Below, piece after piece: positions 57,961-64,000 of a stretch of 64,000 nucleotides of DNA. The DNA comes from Acanthococcus lagerstroemiae (Eukaryota; Arthropoda; Insecta; Hemiptera; Eriococcidae). Positions within the stretch are counted from its first letter, which is position 1. Each line of letters begins with the position of its first letter. The stretch lies in NCBI GenBank assembly GCA_031841125.1, contig CM063110.1, positions 58,565,946 through 58,629,945 of the forward strand, given 5' to 3'. The notes beneath the pieces were generated by a model, which did not search any database, was not told the DNA's origin, and saw only the letters and a program-made list of their open reading frames with translations. The translations under genes were made by a program, and so were the position numbers.

Positions 57961-58263
57961 CTTTGCGGACTGATTTAGAAATTGATTCAATAGTTCCTGA
58001 GATTTTCGTGCCACAAATTTTGTCGTTAAATTGAGGAAAACTCTGAAACGACTCGACCGATTGTCATCAAACTTTTCACTGCACAATTTCAAGTACTTCT
58101 CCATAATATATTAAAATTTTGAATCAATTGATCCAATACTTTTTGAGATTTTTGTGCCACAAAATTAGTGTGTACATATATATACAGGGTGTTCTCTGAG
58201 AGGTTCCGAATATTGCAGCAATAGGTGGTAGTCATCGAGCCGGGAAAAAAAGTTCATGTTCAA

Positions 58264-58640
58264 AAAGTTGCCTACTTGATGATTGAAGGGGCTGCGCGCC
58301 AATGAAGATCGAAAAATCTCAATTATTTTCGTAACTAATCATTCGATTTCAAGTTCTTTGAGAGGTTCCGAGATTGTTGCAGCAGATAGCACTCACCAAG
58401 ACGAAAAAATTGGTTCATGTCCAAAATGTTGCCTATTTAATAATTACAGGGGCTACGCGCCAACAAAAATTAGTATTTTCGATTTTTCCCTGTTGATATA
58501 TCTGATTTTTTTGGAGAGAGATATACCAATATTGCTCGAATTGGTAGTACTTACTAGGATAAACCAAAAAGTGTTCGTCGAAAAAACTGCCTACCTAATA
58601 ATTGAAGGGGCTAAGCGCTAACGATGATGGAAAATTTTCA
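58264..58640 (+). repeat. Left subterminal tandem units
   Basis: About three diverged units of roughly 160 bp, each with TTGCCTA.(T/C)T, (G/A)ATAATT(G/A)(A/C)AGGGGCTA/TGCGCGC and AATTTTCGA blocks; the second also repeats the terminal GAGAGGTTCCGA and TTGTTGCAGCA words. They resemble repeated transposase-binding sites. Confidence 0.65.
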
Positions 58641-58845
58641 ATTTTTTCTTTTTGAAGCGTCACACAGTTGTCTAAAATTTCTTGACCACGATCAAATAAA
58701 TGAGAGTAGCGTTCTGGAGAATCAGATAAACCCAACCTTTGCAAAATAAATTACTGCGTAGTAATTTTTCGAGGAATGAAAATTTAATACACCAATGACA
58801 TTCCTACCAAATTCAGTTCACTCTCAAGCTACAATCTTTAACGTT

Positions 58846-59936
58846 GGCTGGTTCTTCGAAGAAACACACCGTTTACACTTCGGCTGAATATGCCGATATT
58901 CATTATGTGTACGGACAAGCAGACGGAATAGCGAGTGCAGCAGAAAAGCTGTACAAAGAGAAGTACCCCAAACGCCGCCATCCTACCGACAAAACTTTCA
59001 GCGATGTGCATCGAAGGTTACGTGAAACTGGAACCGTCTTTACGGAGCGAAAAGAAAGGGGCTGTACATCGATACCGGACAGTGAAAAATCAAATCTCGA
59101 ACAACAAGTGATCAGGATGGTTGAGAGTAATCCTTGCGTTAGTATACGAGACATCGGGAAACGAGTAGGCCTATCGCTCTCAGAAATTTGGAGGATAATA
59201 ACCGATGAAGGCTTACACCCGTGTCTAGCATTTGCTGCCCGAAAATCTCGAACGAAGAGTACAGTTTTCATCGTGGATGCAAGAAAATCGGCAAATCAAC
59301 CGGTTTATTCTCTACACAGACGAAGCTCAGTTCACTCGCCACGGTTTTTCGAATACATACAATACACAGTGACCACCTCTGGTCAAGAGAAGATCCACGC
59401 GCAACCGTAGCTAGAAGCTTTCAAGAGCGCTTCAGCGTGAATGTGTGGTGCGGTATCGTTCATAACATGATAGTTGGCCCGCATATCTTCGAAGGATCAT
59501 TGAACGGCCAGAAGTACCTGAACTTTTTGAGAAATGATTTGCCGATGTTATTAGACATCCTTGACCTGGAAACAAGAAAGAAACCTTTGGTTTATGCACG
59601 ACGGCGCGCCGGCCCATCGAACTCGTCTTGTGACCCAGCATTTAAATCGTGCATTTTCGAATCGATGGATCGGATTCAACAGTTCGGTGGTACCATGGCC
59701 GGTCCGTTCGCCTGATCTCACTCCACCCGATTTCTCGATATGGGCCGTCTAAAAACAATCGTATACCAAGAAGAAATTTCGACGAAACAACTACGTACCC
59801 AATGAATACTAGAGGCTTTCGAGACAGTAAAACGATACCAACAAAATTAAGAAGAACAACGAAATCTGTTATTGAAAGAACACGTGTTTGTTTAGTCAAT
59901 GATGGCGGCTACATTGAAAATCAACTGTCAGCGTAA
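58846..59936 (+). pseudogene. Tc1/mariner-like transposase with DUF4817-type N-terminus, frameshifted
   Basis: The N-terminus (58846 on) carries YTSAEYADIHYVYGQADG and HPTDKTFSDVHRRLRETGTV, the DUF4817-type helix-turn-helix common in arthropod transposases, and a second helical region (NPCVSIRDIGKRVGLSLSEI) near 59120-59180. The catalytic part follows: YTDEAQFTRHGF with the first Asp at 59319-59321, the FSVNVWCGI and LNGQKYLNFLRNDLP blocks, HDGAPAHRT with the second Asp at 59600-59602, and SPDLTPPDFSIW with the third acidic residue probably at 59729-59731. The end (about 59880-59934) has a RTRVCLVNDGGYIENQL-like tail. At least three frame changes (between 59270 and 59320, near 59350 and after 59740) kill it. 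All three catalytic Asp codons are intact. It would cut and paste the element at TA sites. Confidence 0.9.
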
Positions 59937-60077
59937 AGAAATAAAATGTTCGTCCTACTTATAATTGCTTCAGCTCATTTAGCATTGAAGATGTTAATCT
60001 TTTTGGTCCGTTGATGATTTTTTTGTCAAAATAACACTTCCCAGTCAAAGATAACGCGTGATGAGAAGTGTAAAATA

Positions 60078-60758
60078 GTATATTGCACACCAAGAGTCAA
60101 AAGTGAGTGTTTACATGGCGAGGGAAAGTTTGCAAACGAGCATAGCGAATGAGCAATTCCCGAGTCATGTAAACTCACTTCTAGCTCTTGTTATGGAAGA
60201 TATTTAGTATACTACTTGATCAGAAGCGGCAATGTTTTTTGCTAACATGGTCTGTATTTTTTAAAAATCTATTCATTTATTTAAATCATAGACAGGTGAT
60301 TTTTGTATGCGTAATTAATTCAAAAATTTAATTTGCTCAGTTAATTACTACAAAGTACAGTATCACAGTCTTGTCTTCAGTTTGTTCACGTGCACCAACA
60401 GCATACACAGGTAGTGGCCAGCAAAAAGGTAACGACGGTTAACAACAAACAGTAACAGCTGTACTATGTTGTGAATATTTAAATGCGTTCTGAAGTCGCT
60501 ATTTTGTAATTTGCTCCTGGGCCGAGTGGTTAGAGACAATCGCTGCATTTCAGTCAAATGTTTCAATGGATGCGGGTTCGATTCCCCGATACAAAATTAC
60601 TGGCCAGCAACTTTTTCATGTAAAAACGCTTTACATTGAGGGACGTTTACTTTACATGCAGGTTTCATTAGCACTCGATGCATGAATGATAGGCGCTCCT
60701 TGTCGTCCATAAGCCACTAATGCAAACATTGCCTTTCTGATCATGCAGTATGTAAATT
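60078..60758 (+). mobile_element. Composite repeat with tRNA-like promoter, copy 2
   Basis: Same order as 27147-27838: palindrome, ACTTGATCAGAAGCGGCAATG inverted end, a block starting TCAGTTTGTTCACGTG, tRNA-like module at 60513-60590, then the inverted end (CATTGCCTTTCTGATCA). The B box here is canonical (GGTTCGATTCC) while the A box is GGGCCGAGTGG. It lies inside the mariner-like element and so inserted after it or was carried by it. Confidence 0.8.
60513..60590 (+). promoter_or_regulatory. tRNA-like internal pol III promoter, copy 2
   Basis: A-box-like GGGCCGAGTGG at about 60519-60529 and B box GGTTCGATTCC at about 60575-60585, followed by CCGA. The spacing equals copy 1. tRNA folding is not preserved, so I do not call a tRNA gene. 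Confidence 0.75.
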
Positions 60759-63233
60759 ATTGAACTACAACATGGATAATTATTATTCCATCATAACTTC
60801 ACTTCGAGAGAAAGAGAAGAGGAGAATAAACGGATTCTAAAACACGAACTCATAAAACGTTTTATTTTCAGATTGGAACAAGTTCTAGTTGATAATTAAT
60901 GAGGTACAATAATACGCATAAGTACTGCGGATTTTTATCATGTTGCCTCAAAAACAACTAACATAATTTTATTTTTTGTTTCAGGTAAGTTCCAAACACG
61001 TTGATATCTACTGATTATTCGAATAAAATAGTGATGCTGCGATTGTAGAACTCGTAAGAACGAATACATTTCAATTTACTTGGACTGCATGATTTAAATC
61101 TGCTTAAATTATCGTTTTCTCATCTTATAGACCCCTTCCTGGGGTCACCTACGTATTAACCCTTAAACTCATAAATTAATTTCAGTGCATCATCATTCCA
61201 TCATAGTTTTTTTCCCCCGATTCTGTAGCGTTATTAGCGGGTGAGATACAACGCAAGGAGTTTTGCCCGCATCACTTTGAAACCTCACTCGAAAATTCTT
61301 GAGATTTCACATTGAAAAAGCGTGAGAACGCTTGGCAAATCTTGAGGTTACCATGTTTACTGCCCTACCCATGCAATATGGGTATCAAAATGCAGGTTTT
61401 TTTTTCAGTAGTAGAAAAATAGCGGGATAAATGGTTGTTCTCTTGTTCATGCCTTTGATTCAGTTGATTCATACAAATCAAGGAATACTCAACAATTTTA
61501 ATACTACTATTCGCCTTTGGACAGGAAGCTTATCAGTGACAAAAGTGATTCTCAAAATACGATGAATCTAACAAAATTTACCGCTATACAAATGCACGGT
61601 TACGACGGAAGTGCACATTGCAAGGTACGTGCAACTGTAGGTAAATGTTAGCGAAATTGTTATCGTATGGGCTTGGCCTTATCGACTTCTCGTTCATCAC
61701 CCTGTATGTACATTTACATAAAATTACCGCCGATTCTTAGTTCGCAAATGGCAAAGTATTTCTTATGTATCGCGCTCAGATCTGCCTTGATACGGGATTT
61801 TGTCGTATGTGCATTCGAAAATGTCTTGGAAAAAGACACTAATACGTATGAGCTGTAGGTCCCTTTCCCTGGACATTCTCAATTGGATATAAGTACGTCA
61901 AAATCCCATATCAGGGCAGAGGTAACTACTGCGTAACGGCGTAGAGGAGCTGCCTGCTTCAGGCTTTACCGCTACTCAATCGATTATTGGAATATAAAAC
62001 TGCACTAGAGTGCGCTGCAAAATCACCTGTGCGGGTGTTAGCGGGGGAAAATGAAAAAGTGATCACGTGTACTTTCAAATAGAAACACTGCTATCTCGAG
62101 GATGGGAAAAAACTAGTAGAAATTATTCTACCAGTAGAACTGATTATAATTGAAATTTTTGGTGATGATGCAGTTAAATTTAGGACAAATTTTCTTTGAA
62201 AGTGAATTTCTAATCGATATAATGGTAGTTGAAGTTTGCTACACGCTTATGGATAGATCTCCATGATCACTCTTTCAAAGACGCAATGGTGCCAACGCTT
62301 GAAACTCTAATTTATATTCCAATTTAAGGTTTCAAGTTCAGAATTGCAATTTTCAAGAAATTTTATGCATTTTAGGAAAAATGGAGGAAAATCTTGAGAA
62401 ATCTTGGTATTCTTGAAAATATTGAGACAATCTTGAGGCAGGGTCAAAAAGTCTTGAGATCTCAAGCTGAAGCTTGATGGTTGGCAGCACTGTTTGAAAC
62501 ACTGTAGCGTTGAACTGGTTTCATTTGAAAGAGCGAAACGAGCAAAATGTCGATAATACCCGATAGATGCAGGTTGTTATAGTACAACCCTTCGAAGATT
62601 CCCGCACCGGTTCCCACGCAATCTAATTTGAGGTACGCCTGCGTCCCGCGCTTATTATACGTACACCCTACACGCATCGTTTTTTTCTTCTTCTATTCTT
62701 CTCTATTTACAACGATACGACGCTCGTTGCTGTGCTTTCATTCTACCTACCTAAATGAATTATTTTATTTTAATGAAATATGAACGGAAAATGGCACATT
62801 TCTGCGAAATTTTAGGTTTCGAAAATCGTCCATTTTTGTACAGCTGGTTTTAGCAGACAATTTTGTTTTCCGTGAGCTATAACTGCTTTCGAAAATCGTG
62901 TCTCACATTTTTCGAAACTCGTCACGCATATTACCGGTCGAGTTCCTTCCAATTTTCTATCCTCGCACTTAATGCTGCTCCATTTCGTTCGTCTGCTCAA
63001 TTTCGTTCATCGGGTACTTCTGAGCGGTCACCCATCCAAGTACTAACCACGTTCGATGTGTGCTTAACTTCATTCATTCTGTACGAACCTATGTATTCTG
63101 CATGCTACGGCGACTCACGACGGAGAAGGCGTTATATTCATATTATTACGTTTGTCGTTTATCATTTTTCTTTTTTTTTGTTATTATAACAATTAAAAAG
63201 GATTAATTAATTTTTCCGTTCATATTTCATTAA
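60759..63233. other. Interior of the mariner-like element, no gene seen
   Basis: AT-rich DNA with no transposase sequence and no recognisable second gene. Short frames at 61667-61858, 62462-62677 and 62863-63189 lack motifs. The last overlaps a somewhat CpG-richer part (62880-63130). Confidence 0.4.
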
Positions 63234-63360
63234 AATATGGTACGTATCAGTGTTATAAAGTAACCGATTCCCTCGTACGATTGCGTCACTCGCTGCGCTC
63301 GCTCCGCAAGCCTCGTACTCGGAAATCGGTTACTTTCTGCCACTGATACGTAATATACTA
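63234..63360. mobile_element. Palindromic MITE with GCTGCGCTCGCT loop
   Basis: TACGTATCAGTG and AAAGTAACCGATT on the left pair with AATCGGTTACTTT and CACTGATACGTA on the right. The unpaired centre reads CACTCGCTGCGCTCGCTCCG. The palindrome at the start of the composite repeats has a similar centre (GAGCGTAGCGTGGTAGCGAG). Non-coding. Confidence 0.75.
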
Positions 63361-63539
63361 TTATGTGCCAAATTTGAAACATTTTGCGTTTAAGGGTTAA
63401 ACGTGCACGTGATAAATTAGGCCTAGTTGTAAACAGAACGCGAATTCAAATAATCCTAAGTGTTTTTTGATTTCACATTGCGCCCTAGGAGCGCTACAGT
63501 AAGCAATACTCTACGGATTATTTTCAGAAGTACGTATTA

Positions 63540-63840
63540 GGTTTCATCCTCAAGAGTAAGATTATTTTAGAAGTAAAAATTGGCGAGAAATTACGATTTT
63601 GCGTATTTTCAAGCTTTACTAACCCCTTCAATTTTGAGAATAGACCACATATGTACATGAAGTATTTTGTTGTACTCGACGAATACTAACCGATGACCTA
63701 ATCAAGAGAAAATTTTATGAATAATTTTTCCTAAAAAAAAATTGATGAAAATTTACCATTTTACGTACTTTGAGGCTTGCTAGCCCCTTCAATTTTGAGG
63801 ATCGGCCATATATGCACATGCAATTTTTTGTAGTACTTAA
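63540..63840 (-). repeat. Right subterminal tandem units
   Basis: Two units of about 170 bp repeat the CCCCTTCAATTTTGAG, (A/G)CCA(C/T)ATATG(T/C)ACATG and GAATA(C/A)TAAC-like blocks, in inverted orientation relative to the left units at 58264-58640 (shared word TTGAAGGGGCT and its complement). Confidence 0.65.
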
Positions 63841-63892
63841 AGAGTACTACCTATTGCTGCAATATTCGAAACCTCTCAGAGAACACCCTGTA

Positions 63893-64000
63893 CGAGTATA
63901 AGGAAACCTGAAATTCAGCCACTGTTACAGTTGTTATCTACATATTCTGAAACGTAAAAAAGAAACATTGCCCCCGCCCCCATCTTGACAACAGTGACGA
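63893..64000. other. Flank of the mariner-like element
   Basis: Just over 100 bases outside the right terminus. Nothing recognisable. Confidence 0.4.

Larger units (their letters stand above)
58185..63890 (+). mobile_element. Tc1/mariner-like transposon, 5.7 kb, TA-flanked
   Basis: The left terminus CAGGGTGTTCTCTGAGAGG (58185) and the right terminus, its exact inverse ending at 63890, continue as an inverted repeat of about 47 bp (GTTCCGAATATTGCAGCAATAGGT against ACCTATTGCTGCAATATTCGAAAC). TA lies on both outer sides (58183-58184, 63891-63892). Inside are subterminal tandem units (58264-58640 and 63540-63840), a decayed transposase on the plus strand (58846-59936), a composite SINE-like repeat (60078-60758) and a palindromic MITE (63234-63360). 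About 3.9 kb lies between the transposase and the right end, far more than usual, and nested insertions account for only part of it. Confidence 0.85.

Noticed and set aside
1..64000. CRISPR arrays, operons or bacterial promoters
   Set aside because: The tandem repeats found are minisatellites or transposon parts with no unique equal-length spacers, and the sequence is eukaryotic in every other respect.

Overview
The window is eukaryotic nuclear DNA, very probably from an animal and most likely an arthropod. It is AT-rich and gene-poor. It is packed with degraded LINEs, Copia-type LTR remnants, a Tc1/mariner-like transposon with a DUF4817-type head domain, tRNA-derived SINE-like repeats, many MITEs and several minisatellites. 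An insect is my best guess from the mix of transposon families; I cannot name a species. I found no intact protein-coding host gene. Every recognisable coding sequence is a broken transposon gene, and most other open reading frames are short and show no family motif. || Layout. 0.7-6.2 kb: a diverged tandem duplication, an antisense LINE, a LINE tail, small MITEs and a Copia gag remnant. 6.2-8.3 kb: a CpG-rich stretch with no supported exon. 8.9-14.0 kb: two antisense LTR-retrotransposon remnants, one deleted between protease and reverse transcriptase. 14.1-20.4 kb: MITEs and a LINE whose endonuclease is joined directly to its tail. 20.96-23.45 kb: an RTE-type LINE with an exact 12-bp target duplication and a 5' inversion. 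23.5-29.1 kb: mostly relic repeats plus a composite repeat carrying a tRNA-like pol III promoter. 29.1-35.1 kb: mariner-type ends in inverted orientation, two SINE copies, a LINE relic and an 11-unit minisatellite with higher-order structure. 36.5-39.2 kb: nested LINEs and a MITE. 42-52 kb: foldback half-copies, and two copies of an iteron-bearing DNA transposon with minisatellite cores, one holding a nested insertion. 54.8-57.5 kb: LINE tails, a large palindrome and a hAT-type MITE nested in one arm. 58.18-63.89 kb: a TA-flanked 5.7-kb Tc1/mariner-like element with a frameshifted transposase, hosting a second composite repeat and a palindromic MITE. || How the parts relate. This is a graveyard of insertions, and its relative ages can be read from nesting: a MITE inside a LINE, a hAT MITE inside a palindrome, a small element inside an iteron transposon, and a SINE-like composite inside a mariner-like element. 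The most informative loci are the twin-primed LINE, the composite repeat that combines a palindrome, inverted ends and a tRNA-like promoter, and the iteron transposon pair with 9-bp flanking duplications.
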